Part shown: in pieces, positions 35,251 to 46,772 of the stretch | How the letters are laid out: the number at the start of each line of letters is the position of its first letter | Numbering within the stretch: position 1 is the stretch's first letter | Origin: Morella rubra | Lineage: Eukaryota > Streptophyta > Magnoliopsida > Fagales > Myricaceae | DNA: 64,000 nt | Assembly (NCBI GenBank): GCA_003952965.2 | Contig: CM025850.1 | Span: forward strand, 788,378-852,377 | Direction: 5' to 3' | Made by a program: the position numbers and the translations under genes | Notes under the pieces: generated by a model | What the model was told of the DNA's origin: nothing | The model's input: the letters and a program-made list of their open reading frames with translations, nothing else | Databases searched by the model: none

Positions 35251-36275
35251 ATGTCAGGAGTTAAGCGTGCACGCACAACGAGAACCGGGACGGGATCGTC
35301 GTCCCAAGAGCAAGAAGTCGCTGATCCAATGATGACCTTGGAGAGGCGAATGGAGTACCTGAGGGGGCGGCCAGTGGCCAAAGAGCGTCCTGTGACGCTC
35401 TCTGATTTTGACCAGTTATTGTACGAGGAGCACTCCCTCTACCAGCTCTTCGAGTACCAGGGATTTCTTCATCAGCTCTCGTGGACTGAGGGGTTTTGCG
35501 TGGACGCAGTTGTGCAAGATTTCTTCTGTGCACTCGTCTCGGTTGATAGAGCACCTGAGGTGCAGCTAGAGGTGCGAGGCGTGCAGTTCTTATTCTCGCA
35601 GACGTCATTGCCGATTTCTTAAACTGCCCCCGGCCCGAGAGCCCCTGTTTCCCGGCGGTACCCCTGACGGATGAACAGAGGACATCAGAGCAGGATTTGT
35701 GGACGCTGATGACTGGGAAGACCTCTGCAGTGGTGGGCAGCATAATAAGCAGAGTGAGTTCAGTGAGTTTTGGCGGATTTTGCACCTTATCTGGACGCCG
35801 AACGTCGATGGCAGAACTCATTCCACCGAGTGCCGTTCACGAGAGCTCAGTGCATGCTCTTACTGGTCAGCAGACGCGGATAGATTTTTCGCTGTACATG
35901 TTCGAGCTGATTATGGATGAGGCTTGGGAAATTAAGGAATATAGCCTCCCATACGGCGTGTTTCTGACTCAGTTCCTCATTTCTCGGGGAGTCGTGATCG
36001 CTGCCTCGGATACACGTAAGGAGGTTAAGAGTGCGCTGAACAAGTTCACTCTGTCCAGGAGCCGGGGCCAGGAGGGGGCATTGACTCGACGGTTCGCTCG
36101 TAGAGCAGCAGCGGCCGCAGAGGAGGCATCACGGCCTTCGACATCAGCGTCAGAGGCACCTATGGAGACGGGAGCACCTGCAGTGCCTCCTCCATGGGTG
36201 GCCCAGCTATTTGCGGACCTCGACAGCCGTGTCGGCGCGACTGTGAAGGCCACTCTACAACATGTTGAGAGGTAG
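35251..36275 (+). pseudogene. CACTA-1 gene 1, Transposase_32-like
   Basis: Starts MSGVKRARTTRTGTGSSSQ just after a probable intron acceptor. It contains a block VQLEVRGVQFLF followed, after a frameshift near 35600, by ADVIADFLNCPRPE and later IDFSLYMFELIMDEAWEIK and PYGVFLTQFLISRGV. This order resembles the 'putative plant transposon protein' domain (Transposase_32) found in many plant DNA elements. The C-terminus is Ala/Ser-rich with EEASRPSTSASEAPMETG. Its molecular role is not known. The frameshift means it is broken or that an intron is missed. Confidence 0.65.
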
Positions 36276-36922
36276 ATGCAGTCATTAGAAGAGCAGCTGA
36301 AGGAGCTCCGGATCGCCTTCGATGGGGAGTGCAGATCCATAGAGGATTCCCGGTGATATTCCTAATGACGTGGCCACTTTCCGTGATGCTGTTCGACGTT
36401 GATGAATTTTATGTTATTTTTTTATATCTATTTGGGACATACATTTTGATTTATGGTTTTATTTATCTGTTTGAGACATTTGTGTTTATTTGGATTTGGT
36501 TTTTTTATTTACGTATTTGAGACATTTTCTGTTTATCTGTGGATATGCAGAAGAAACTTTGATTACCATTTACGTGTTTTTCTATTTGTATTTCTTTATC
36601 GACACTTATATAAGTAAAATGACCAATATACCCTTTGGTCGGCAAAAATAACGAAATAAGTGGTTTATCAAATAACTAATATAAAGAATTTAACAAGAAA
36701 TCATTTTTTTATTTTTCTGTTTTGCAATTAAATACACCGATCGATCGCTAAGTGCACACCGATCCATCGGTGTTATCCGTCGTCGTTTGGGTGCATTAAC
36801 TGATCGATCGTTATATACACCGATCGATGGCTACATTAGTTTTTCATCTTGGGAAATTAAGGAATATAGCTTAAATATTACATTCTTTTCATATTTAATT
36901 ACTTAAAATATCGCAGAAATGA
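36276..36922. other. Between the two CACTA-1 genes
   Basis: T-rich non-coding DNA with another small group of GATCGATC-type motifs at 36735-36835. No coding sequence seen. Confidence 0.6.
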
Positions 36923-37775
36923 AGCGAGCAAAATAAGAAGAATAGATCAAAGTTGACTGTGAACCACGCTGCTGGTTCGCGCTCGTTCCAGCGCACACGA
37001 GCTTGCATGGTAAGTTAACAACTAAATCTTAGACTTTATTGATATTGTTTGTCAATAACTTTATGCTATTGTCATGTAGAAAAATCAAGAAAGCGGCAAT
37101 ATCAATCCTGCAGAGCTGTATAAAAAGAATTATACAAACAAAGATGGGATTTGGACCTCGGAAGGAGCGAGAGAAATTTATGTAAGTCACTTTCATTTTA
37201 ATCTACTTTATGTAATTTATGTATAGTTTATCTACATTAATGTTTCTGGTAATTATTGTCATTTTTTCAGGAACGGATGGATGCCTTCCAGCGTCAGTGT
37301 GATTTAGAAGGGAAGACTTACACCGAAATTGAAGTATATTCCGAGATATTGGCAAGAAGTCGGGATATGTTCAGGATTAGGACGGGCGGTTAAGCCTCCG
37401 CCTTCATCAACTTTGACTACACAGTCTTCTGATCTACAGCACCAGCTAGCAAAGGCAAGGGATGAGATAGAGGCGATGAGAGCTGCTAGAGAAAAAGACT
37501 TGCAAGAATTTGCGAAGAAGCAAGCTGAGATGGAGGCCACGCTGAGGGACCACCGTGAGGAGCAGCGGGTGGAGCAGGAGCGCATCCGGTTGGAGCAGGA
37601 GGAGCGCACGAAAAGGGAGCAAGAGCGCATGCGAGTGGAGCATGAGGAATGCATGCAACAGGAACAAGAGCGCATGCGAAAGGAACAAGAGCGCTTATGG
37701 GCAGAAATATCGAAGGAACTGGAGAAGAAAATGTCCTCTGTAATGGAAAAGAAAATGAGCGACATGTCAAAGTGA
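36923..37775 (+). pseudogene. CACTA-1 gene 2, Transposase_24 (Ptta/En/Spm) C-terminal part
   Basis: Three exons join in phase: 36923-37009 (NKKNRSKLTVNHAAGSRSFQ), 37080-37181 (NPAELYKKNYTNKDGIWTSE) and 37271-37775 (RMDAFQRQCDLEGKTYTEIE, then a coiled coil). The LYKKxxTxKDGxWxSExA block is the hallmark of the plant Transposase_24 family, related to TnpA-type DNA-binding proteins. Two single-base losses near 37350 and 37372 break the SGYVxGLGRAVKPPP segment. The tail from about 37440 is a long, charged coiled coil rich in E, R, K and Q, suited to multimer formation. N-terminal exons are missing. Confidence 0.75.
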
Positions 37776-37994
37776 CTATTCAGCCAGTTTGGGGGTTCAA
37801 AAGATAGATGCATGTATATTGTAATAACTTTTTAATTATGTATTGTTACGATATTATTTTCGATTTAATTATGGATCACTATATGTTATTATTGATGTTT
37901 ATTAATATGAGTATTGTATTATTATTATAAAATGTACGTGTTATATAATATTTTCCATTATTATTGTTTAAAAAAAAAAAACCATTCTCTCACC

Positions 37995-38345
37995 ACTGTT
38001 TGATCGGCATATTCAGCGATCGATCGGTTGACAACCAATCGATCGTCCAATATCAATGTTCATCGCTGAATTAAACGACCGATCGTCCATGGCATAACAA
38101 TCGATCGTGCTACTTAAGTGATCGATCGCTTATATAAAGCGTCCGATCGTCGTTGCTGAAGCGATCGATCGGCTATTTTTTACCGTGCGATCGTTTAATT
38201 GTGTCGATCAATCACCAGTATGTAACCAATCCATCGTCAATACGTACCGTTCGATCATCTCAAATGTATATTGATCGATCGCCTTTCCAATCGATCCATC
38301 ACTTCGTTTTCACCGACCGATCGTAACAAGTACCGATCGATCAGT
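37995..38345. repeat. 3' subterminal GATCGATC palindrome cluster of CACTA-1
   Basis: Many copies of CGATCGATCG and one- or two-base variants (CCGATCGT, AATCGATCG) spaced about every 20-30 bp, mirroring the 5' cluster. This cluster is more diverged than the 5' one. Confidence 0.88.
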
Positions 38346-38546
38346 AAATTTAGTGACGAAAAATTTCAGTCACTAAAAACTTTTTGTGACGAAATTCGGG
38401 TTTCGTCACGAAATACATTTCGTGACGCTCATTCGCTGATGGAGCTCGTGAGGAAAATATTTCGTCACTAATACTTTTAGTGACGAAATATTGACTTTTA
38501 GTGACAAAAGTTTTTGTCACTAAAAGTCAATTTTTTTGTAGTGAAG

Positions 38547-39258
38547 TGAATTTCATAACTCCGAGAGCAATGAACTAAGAATCAATTTAAAACCGATCTC
38601 GATCCAAATAACATATAGCTATAATTTTAAAATAAGTTTCATCTTTTAATAATAATACTATAAAAATTGCTTTTTGCTATAGCTCTGGGTAACGTTTAGA
38701 CCTCCAAGTTGTGTAGTCTGAAGACACTTGAATCTTAGTTGGGAATTAACTATGGTCACAATTGGCACTAAAGGTGTAGCTTTGAGCTCTAGGCCTCAAA
38801 GCTTGAAAACCTAACATATATCATACAATAATCATCCATGAAATATTATATCATTATTTACTTATCAAATTAGTAAATCATCATATAATGACATAAAAAT
38901 AAAAGCTGTGATTACAACATTTTTTGCATAATATTTCATGACAAATTTTTATTTAGTTAAATGGTAAGTAGTTTCATCAATCCCAAAATTCAAGACATAT
39001 ACAGTAATTAAGTTCAGAATAAGATACACAATACCCTTCCTAAGTACTATTTTACAAGTAAAATGATAAACAAACACATGCTACTTAACTAGGTTACTCT
39101 AATGGGTGTCCTGATTGGTATCCTCATGCTAGTCTTCCCCATTGCCACCTTAATCTCTTGAAACTTTCCATCAAGACTCATACTGAGCTCTTACATGACA
39201 AATTCCATGTTGTATGCGAAAGAGCAAAATGCTTCGCCTCCTCATCATCTACATCACT
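38547..39258 (+). other. Copy C intron between CACTA-1 and the hAT-like element
   Basis: The first 300 bp match the copy A intron (21070-21420). No coding content. Confidence 0.65.
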
Positions 39259-39266
39259 ATACCCTC

Positions 39267-39882
39267 TAAGGGTGGGTACCGGAATGGGTTCCGATGAGTA
39301 CCATTCCGGTTACAATTCCGGTACTCATCGAAATCAAATATTTAGTTTCAGTCCATTCTAATATTGTACCGGAACGGAATTGGAATTTCTGGAATTGGAA
39401 CTGAAAATTCCGGTTTCATTATATGGATTTTTTGGTTAGATGTTTTTGGTCCCAAATAAGCCCATTAGGCATTTTGGGCCAAAGTTTTGCAAAATTATTT
39501 TATTATACATCATAAATTAGTAATAAATAACATGTAAAATAAATATTCATCCAAATCTAAAATAAACATTCATATAAAATAAAATTACAAAATTCTAAAA
39601 TTATGGGCATCAAAAAAGGTTGCGAGCCCTATTTTAAAATTATGATGTTTTAAACCCTATCTAAAATAAAATAAACTCACCCAAAATCTTAAAGTAAAAT
39701 TACAAATTTTTGAGCCATATTTTTTTAAAATAATTCTAATTTCGTCAGAATTTTGGGTTCCGGTTCTAATTCCCAAAAATGTAACAAATACATTCTAGTT
39801 CTAGTTTTCGATATGTGCTAAAATCGGAACCAGAATCGGAACCCAGAATTTCGATTTTGGTAGGAATTTTTGACCACCCTTA
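39267..39882. mobile_element. 616-bp non-autonomous hAT-like element
   Basis: Both ends carry the inverted TAAGGGTGG, and the exact 8-mer ATACCCTC lies on both sides (39259-39266 and 39883-39890). An 8-bp duplication is the mark of hAT insertions. The interior has repeated TACCGGAAT / ATTCCGGT-type motifs in both directions near the left end and related TTCCGG motifs near the right end. There is no transposase. Confidence 0.88.
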
Positions 39883-39890
39883 ATACCCTC

Positions 39891-41182
39891 CATCTTCATC
39901 ATCATATAATGAATTTCGGACTTCAAACCAGTTGAGAGATTGTCTTGCCAATGGCTATTCAAGTATCTTCTGTCTTGAAGATGGATTCCTCTAATTTCAC
40001 AGTTGTTAGCTCCATAATTTCCGTCTTCACCTTTTTATGTATCTGAATTTGAAAAGACGTATGAAAACTTGGTTAAGATTGAATTGTATTAGTATATAAT
40101 TTCTGAATTTAAAATTTTATCACAACTTTTAAGAGAAAGAATAAACCATCTCTTTATTAAAATCCACACTTTTAGAAAAACAAAAAACAAAAAGCATAGT
40201 TAAACTTTTCACATAAAATCAAAATTGTAACCTTTAAACACTTTTAAACGATAACATTTTTCAAAGAAAAATTTGAAATTTAATTAAAAACAATAATATT
40301 TTTATTATCAATAATATAAGAAAATATGTGGTGCTATTACAATCAGTCTTTTATAAAAATCTATATATAAATTCTGGAGATATAGTACACAAAATGCAAT
40401 TCAGATAATGAAGATAATGAGTTCTTCAGGATCTTGATTCTATTTATGTCATGCACTCCCGGCATAGGCGTGATTGCTGAAGGCTATTTATGTCATGCTC
40501 TCCCGGCATAGGGGTGATTGCTGAAGGCCCTACATTAGGGAGGCTCTTTATTTAAAAGATATTAATTGCTAATTGATTCAAACTATTATTGAAAATGTGA
40601 AAGTTATAAAGTTGGAAGAGTGAAGCCACATGCTTAACTACTAAATGTGCTTGAAAATTTTGAATTTTTATTAGGCATAAATATTTCTATGATATATTAT
40701 TTGATGTTAATTCAGTTAGTGAGAAAAATAGAGGTGTTAATTATGGGTGTTACAATCAGAGTTTTCTATAAAAATCTATATCCAATTTCTGGAGATATAG
40801 TACACAAAATCAATTCAGATAGTGAATTCTTGAGGATCTTAGATTCTATTTATGTATTATCCTAATTACATATTGGAAGTTAACCATATATATGTTTAAC
40901 GTTAGAAAATTAAATTGAAGGAAAACTAACCATAAAATGTTTGAATTTGAAGCAAGTCGGCACATAATTTGTTTTTTGTATGCGAATTAATCCATTGGTT
41001 TCTTCCCTTTTGTTGGAGGACATGGCCATTCAAAGAAACTGAAATTAATTAACCTCTATGTGTATTATAAAGCAGTAGAGATTGTTTCTGAAATATAGGC
41101 TTCAAGTGTTAAGGAGGACATCTTTCTCTCTTTTGGCTGACATACATAACACATATTTCAAAAGCACAGAAATCCGTAACAT
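39891..41182 (+). other. Copy C intron between the hAT-like element and CACTA-2
   Basis: Segments match other copies: 39930-40050 matches 53850-53935, and 40360-40440 and 40750-40830 both match 25800-25880 (an internal duplication). 40860-41185 matches 25900-26260. No coding content. Confidence 0.65.
40441..40528. repeat. Tandem duplication of a 44-bp unit
   Basis: Two adjacent 44-bp units (40441-40484, 40485-40528), each starting TATTTATGTCATGC and ending TTGCTGAAGGC, differ at about two positions. A recent local duplication in the intron. Confidence 0.9.
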
Positions 41183-41259
41183 GACATTACAAGAAATATA
41201 GCTTGTGGTCTTTCCATGACAAACTATAAATTTCATCACCCAAAACCATCTAGGGATGC

Positions 41260-44200
41260 CAAAACCGTCCGGACCGGTCAAAAACACGTTCGGACGTATT
41301 TCTGTGTGACAACATACACGCGTCACCAATGAGTGACGATAAAAATAGTCACAAAATACAAAATACCGTCCGGATGAACAACCAAACCCTTCAGACTCTC
41401 TGCTAGGTGACAAATTCTAAATCGTCGTAACTGAGTGACAATTAAAATCGCCACAATTTTACAACTCCTTCTGGACTCTTTTTATATTACGTCTGAATGG
41501 GCATTACCTAACGAATAATAATCGTCAGCATATAGTGACAAATTAAAAATCTTCATGAACACTCAATCCCATCCAGACTTCATCAACCGCGTTCCAACAG
41601 AAAAAATAATGTCGTCCGAACGGTAAAAAACATGTCCGCACAGGTATGAACGCTTCTTCGTGAATCATGTGGTTCCACGTTGCAAAACTTCAGACATGTT
41701 ATATCGAAACCATCAGGACGGTTCAAGTTCTAGAACCATTTCGAATCAATCGGGCATATTTAATGACGTTAAATTTGATTGGGCCACGTGTGAATATAAA
41801 AGTTGAGAAACGTCCGAACGCATATGAAATACGTTTGGACGATTCCTGGAGACATTAAACTGGCTAGACTTTGTCAAAATCACAAACTCCCTCTCTTCTC
41901 TCAAACTTTTCTCCAAACGTTTTCACTACCTGTTCGAGATCTCTCAAACAACTTCAGGTAAAACTTTCTTCATGAGTTTGCTTCTCAATTTCATGCATTT
42001 CAATTTAATATCGTCACCTGTTTAGTTTGTTGTGTTGTTTGCATTCATCTGCTTAGTTTATGTTCATCTGCTTAGTTTATGTTCATCAAAACACCGTTCA
42101 GAAAGTTGTTTAAGACGTCTGGACGTTGTTTAGTTCATCCAGATGGTATTTGGCCGTGCGGACAACATGGAATTTAAACGATGCAGTTTGAAATTTGTGC
42201 GAACGGTTTTGTGCTAAGGTTCAGACGATTTTTGCTAGGTTGACCATGGAACACTCCGAGAGAAGTATCTCCAATGTCGGGGGATAGATAGAGCGACCAG
42301 CTTGGGTGGATGACTTTTTAGTGGAGTTGAAGGAGAGTATTCGGGCGATAGTGGAGCCAACGCATTCGTTGTGCATGGAGCTCCAATGCCGCTTGATCGG
42401 ATAGGACTCTAACGGAAGAGCTGAATATTATGCGGATGGAACTGTTCTCTATGAGAGAACAATTATCTTAATTGTCCCAGTCTGTCCATACCATTTCGAT
42501 ACAGCTGAGACACTCGTCAACGGGTGGATAATATGGAGGAGCATTTGGCGCATGTTCGTGACGCCCTCGGATAAGATCTGGACGAGCCAGCTCGTGATTT
42601 GGACTAGTCTCCTGTTTATGCTTTATCACTATTATTTATTTATCATTTGAAGGACCGTCTCCGGCTTGTACTAGACATTATGATTGTGTTTTTCGTTCGG
42701 TATTTGGATTATTTTTGATATTTTATATTAATTATGTTCTTTCACTTGATTGTATTTATTACAATTTAAGTGGATAATTAGTACAATCAAATGGATGATT
42801 AGTACAAGTGCTATGTTAACGAACGATTAGTGTAATTAGATTGTAACGGTTAGTGTAATTAGCTTCAATTACAATTACATGGGTGATTAACTATATATTT
42901 TTTTTTATGTATGCAAAATAAATAAATTAAGTTAAAAATTTGAGCCAAATTATGTTGTGTTAAATTAAGTGAGGTAAATTAAATTAAGTGAAGTAATTAA
43001 TTATGTAAATTAAATCATTTAAATAAATTAATTTGAGTGAAGTAAATTAAATTTAGTGAATTTAACAACAAAAGTAATGTTAAATAAATCTGCTAGGGGT
43101 TCAAACGATGTATCTCAACGTCCAGATGCACTTGTTACAAAGGCAGGCGTTCGAACATAAATGCTTAGCGTCTGGACTAGTATGATGAAAACACGGTGTT
43201 GGAATGGTTGAGTATACTATCCGGGCATTATTGTAACTGTCGCATGACTTACACAAGTTTACGGTATACGATGGTTGAAAACAGCTGTCGCCGTCTGAAC
43301 ATTAGGCTTAGCCAAACATGCGCTTCCACGTCGCGCGATGTTAGTGGAAAGCCGTTCGCACAAATGTCCGGACGTCTTTATTGTGCCGAACCATTTTAAA
43401 CGGTTTAAATTTTGACATTTAATACGAAGTACGTTGATTGGGCAACGTGTGCAAGTATACATCCGGACGCCGTGAGGGACGTCTGGATGCTATCGGCAAA
43501 TTCTGAAAAGTTGAACAATTCGGCATTTTCCCACATACCGCAGCATTTCTCATCAAAAATCTCTGAAATCTCAATTATTTTCTTCTCAAATCTTGACATA
43601 ATATCACTCTTTCGAAAATCTAATCACATCTATGTATGTTTTGCTTACTTTTAACAAGATTTTAATGGTAAAATTTTTTTTTTTTATAGTTTTACGTATA
43701 GAATTTCAATTCCATTTTTTGCATAGTACATTGTGTTTTTTGATTGATTTTTATGTAAAAATTGATTGTGTTAAGTGTTAGCATTATTTTAAGTATATTA
43801 TATTGTGTTTTGGTTGTACTTTTGGGCGTGTGGGAGGTGGAGGGACGTTGCCATGGTTGAGTTAACTCGGTCGTCCTCCCCTCAGCATCCGAACACTTTA
43901 CTGTGACGTCCGGACATTTCCTTGAGTCGACCGGACGTTGCCTTAAGGCGTTCAAACTTATGCCAATGCTATTCGGAGGTACATGTTGGCGTTTTGATTT
44001 TGTCCAGACGCTATGTGATAACCGTCTAGACGTGATTTACATTAAATTTAAAAATTTTAATTCTGTTTTATGTGTTCAGACTTATTCCTATTGATATTCG
44101 AACGCGTTGTACTATCTTTACAGGGATACGTTGTCGATTTTGTCCGGACGCTTTTTTGTGTAGTACACACGTTTGAATGTTAAATTTAAATAGTTTTTTT

Positions 44201-44350
44201 ATTCGTTTAGGGTTTGGACGGACATACAATTTTGTCCGGACGCTTCATGGAGTTGTCCAAACGGTTTTACTTGGGGTTTGGACGGTTTAACTTAGCGTTT
44301 GGTCGATTTTTTCATGTTCGAACGTCTTTCTAACCGTGCGCACGCTTTTG
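41260..44350. repeat. 5' TCCGGA/TTCGGA palindrome-rich region of CACTA-2
   Basis: Dozens of short palindromic motifs built on CGTCCGGACG, CGTTCGGACG or CGTTCGAACG, often as a half plus a partner 10-20 bp away (for example near 41270, 41345, 43140, 43370, 43905, 44150, 44240). The number of such CG-rich words is far above what the AT-rich background would give. Likely binding sites for the element's own DNA-binding protein. Confidence 0.85.
42245..42610 (+). pseudogene. Broken reading frame of unknown function in CACTA-2
   Basis: From ATG at 42245 the frame reads MEHSERSISNVGG, stop, then ERPAWVDDFLVELKESIRAI and VEPTHSLCMELQCRLI before another stop. The regular codon usage suggests an old gene of the element. 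I do not recognise it. Confidence 0.3.
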
Positions 44351-44365
44351 TGCATATTCTAAAAA

Positions 44366-44707
44366 ATGAGCAAGCGTCCACATACCAGCGGCCAGACTGA
44401 TGAAGAGCGACCTTTCGCTTTAGCTTTAATGTTGGAGCAGCATACAACGATTATTATGTCCCGCTCGATTGTTGTCAAGCGGGCCATCAAGTTGGCAGAT
44501 TTCTACGATGTCGTGGACATGGACTCTGGGTGGAAGAAAGAGGTCACTGCTGTTCTGGAGGTCATGAAGAGAGTGGCAACTAGTGCGGAGTTATTTGCCT
44601 TGACTCAGCGGGTTGTGCTGATAGAGGAGCACCTTCGTCAAATCTGTGACGTTCTAAAAATCACGAATGATGATGATGATGAGCAGCAGTTTTATTATGA
44701 CGTTTAA
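44366..44707 (+). CDS. Small unknown protein gene of CACTA-2
   Basis: A 113-residue frame, MSKRPHTSGQTDEERPF to an acidic end NDDDDEQQFYYDV. The middle reads as helical (VKRAIKLADFYDVVDMDSGW and MKRVATSAELFALTQRVVLI). It has no membrane segment and no zinc or nucleotide-binding motif. Its position matches that of the Transposase_32-like gene in CACTA-1, and both start MS.., K/R-rich, so it may be a shortened relative. Function unknown. Confidence 0.4.
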   Translation: MSKRPHTSGQTDEERPFALALMLEQHTTIIMSRSIVVKRAIKLADFYDVVDMDSGWKKEVTAVLEVMKRVATSAELFALTQRVVLIEEHLRQICDVLKITNDDDDEQQFYYDV

Positions 44708-45019
44708 TTTTTTATTGTGTTTTGAGGACATTTACTTTTATATTATGTTTTGTGGACATGTATTGGTATTTATTTTATGTTATTTTGTTTATATTATGTT
44801 TTGACGATATTTGATATATTTATGTTATTTCACTTATGCTATTTCTATTTATTAGAACTTAATACCATATGTTTTGTGGACATGTTTTTAATTTCGATAC
44901 ACTCATTCAAAAAAATGTTTATATTAGAATTTAACACACTTAAGGTTAACTAACTTTGGTTATTTAAAACTTGCTAATAAGTATAACTGTATAAGCTTTT
45001 AAAAAAAAAAGTTTGCCAA

Positions 45020-46050
45020 AACCCATTCGGACAACATGGTAACCGTCCGAACTACTTACTGTAATCTTGAACGGTGTTGTATTATATAAAACAAACCGTT
45101 AGAACGGTTATTTATACGGTCAGGACGCTTTCGTTTACAACTCTTTCATTGAGACACTGTCGTTTGGAAATTTAGAAACGGTGTCATGAAATGTAAGATA
45201 CCTTTTGGACGTATAATCAGAGTCCGGACGTGTGTTTATGACTAGACGCTGTCGTTTGAGGATTACTAAAATGGTGTCGTGAAATGTAAGATAGCGTTCG
45301 GACATTTAATCAATGTCCGGACGTTATTGTGATCAGTGTCCGGACAATGGTGTCAAGTTCGAATGGGTGCTTTATGACCAGACGTTGTTGTTTGAGGATT
45401 AGTAAACCGATGTCGTGAACTAAAAGATGGTGTTCGAATGAGATTGTTGTAGTTCGAATGGTTGTGAAATTTTTGACGGCAACAATTCCCTCGAAAACTA
45501 ATACACATAAGCGTCCAAACTCCATTTTACTCGTTCGAACGGTATTCAATTGTATGAAAGTTGTAGAATCGCAGACAGGGGAGGAAAAATACAAATACTT
45601 AGAAAACGAGAGATTTGAGCAAGAGGAGAAGAGAAGGGCTGATTTTGAGCGTCCAACCTTATTGAATCGGGTTTGGAAGGAGCAACTAATTTAGAATTTG
45701 ATATTGGATTGCATTTGAGGTTAGTGGGTCCTAAATTGAATTGTTTTAGGATAAAAACATGGATTTTAGGATATAAAAACATGTGTTTTTCGAAATTTTA
45801 GGGTCTAAAATGATAGCAATGGAGTTTAGGGTTGGTTGTGATGTGTTTATATTGAAGTATTTTTTATTTGGGTTAATTTTGGCAAGGATTTGTGGTGAAA
45901 ATTGAGTATGTGTTTCAAAGAACTGTCTTGCTCGACAATCGCAGTTCGGACGGATTATGTTCCGTCCAGATGCTTTTTTTTGTTCGGATGCTTTGCAAAA
46001 AGCGTCCGAACGCATATGTGTATGGTTCAGACGGTTATGAGTACGTCCGA
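45020..46050. repeat. Internal TCCGGA/TTCGGA motif cluster of CACTA-2
   Basis: Second dense group of GTCCGGACG, CGTTCGAACG and similar words, between the small unknown gene and the transposase remnant. Confidence 0.8.
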
Positions 46051-46103
46051 ACGATTTTTGTTGTTATGTTCTTGCATTCATTTAGTAGTCTTAGCCCCCA
46101 TTT

Positions 46104-46146
46104 AAGAATTACACAGAGTTCGGATAACGAACTCGGTGTAATTCTT
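46104..46146. repeat. Near-perfect hairpin in CACTA-2
   Basis: Arms 46104-46122 (AAGAATTACACAGAGTTCG) and 46128-46146 pair over 19 bp with one mismatch and a 5-base loop. A second small hairpin (TGTCCA-CGTTA-TGGACA) follows at about 46153. They lie 600 bp upstream of the transposase remnant. Confidence 0.8.
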
Positions 46147-46772
46147 GAATTGTCCACGTTATGGACAGTTTGAGTTTACAATATGTGTAATGTGCATAAT
46201 TATATCTGCTATTGTGACAGTTATGTTTATAAATTTCGATGCAAATCTCCTTTTGTCCTTCGGATACACATTCAACATTGAGCTTACACACTTGCCTTAA
46301 ATGGTGGGTGTTTATACTCAATATTGTGGGCGTGTATCTGGGGACTGAGGGAAATGCTATCGAAATTTCTAGAGCATCGATCACAATAGTCGGGTCAATT
46401 ACATGCAATACGTGATATTGTAAACTTGAATGGAATAGGACCCGAAGAAATTGGAGTTGAGTATGAATGTCATCATTGTTTACATTATTGTTTGTATTTT
46501 TGTCTTTGAAGGAACAATATGGATAAAATCTAGATTTATAAGGCTGATATACTGAAAAGTACGAAGTATAGTGATGGTGTTCAGGATTTTATAAGTGTGC
46601 CCATAGTTATGCAAATAGTCGGGGACTGATAAGATATCTATAAAGAGATGTAAAAATGTGTTGTTCCAACGTGTGGACGAGATGAAGGATCATTTATTTA
46701 TAATTGGGTTTGACTAGAGTTACACTCATTGGGTATTTCACGAAAGTCAATTTTAGAAGTTTCTAACGGGTA

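Larger units (their letters stand above)
33970..38543 (+). mobile_element. CACTA (En/Spm-type) transposon, CACTA-1
   Basis: The ends read CACTACTAGAAAATTGACTT and, inverted, CACTACAAAAAAATTGACTT, followed on each side by TTTTAGTGAC-rich DNA: terminal inverted repeats of a CACTA element. The 3-bp duplication AAG flanks it (33967-33969 and 38544-38546), as expected for this superfamily. At 4.6 kb it carries a Transposase_32-like gene and a Transposase_24-like gene but no TNP2-type transposase, so it is probably non-autonomous. Subterminal regions are packed with GATCGATC-type palindromes. Confidence 0.92.

Noticed and set aside
37304-37813. Cys/Ser-rich minus-strand frame opposite the CACTA-1 coiled coil
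   Set aside because: Antisense of a GAG/CGC-rich coiled-coil gene gives Ser/Cys/Leu-rich shadow frames. No signal or motif supports it.
34135-38345. GATC-rich repeats as bacterial DNA or a replication origin
   Set aside because: The motifs sit inside well-defined CACTA ends with a 3-bp duplication and among plant transposon genes. Nothing bacterial is present.
41260-44350. Regularly spaced CG-rich words as a CRISPR array
   Set aside because: Repeats are short, variable palindromes with irregular spacing, in a plant nuclear context, with no cas genes.
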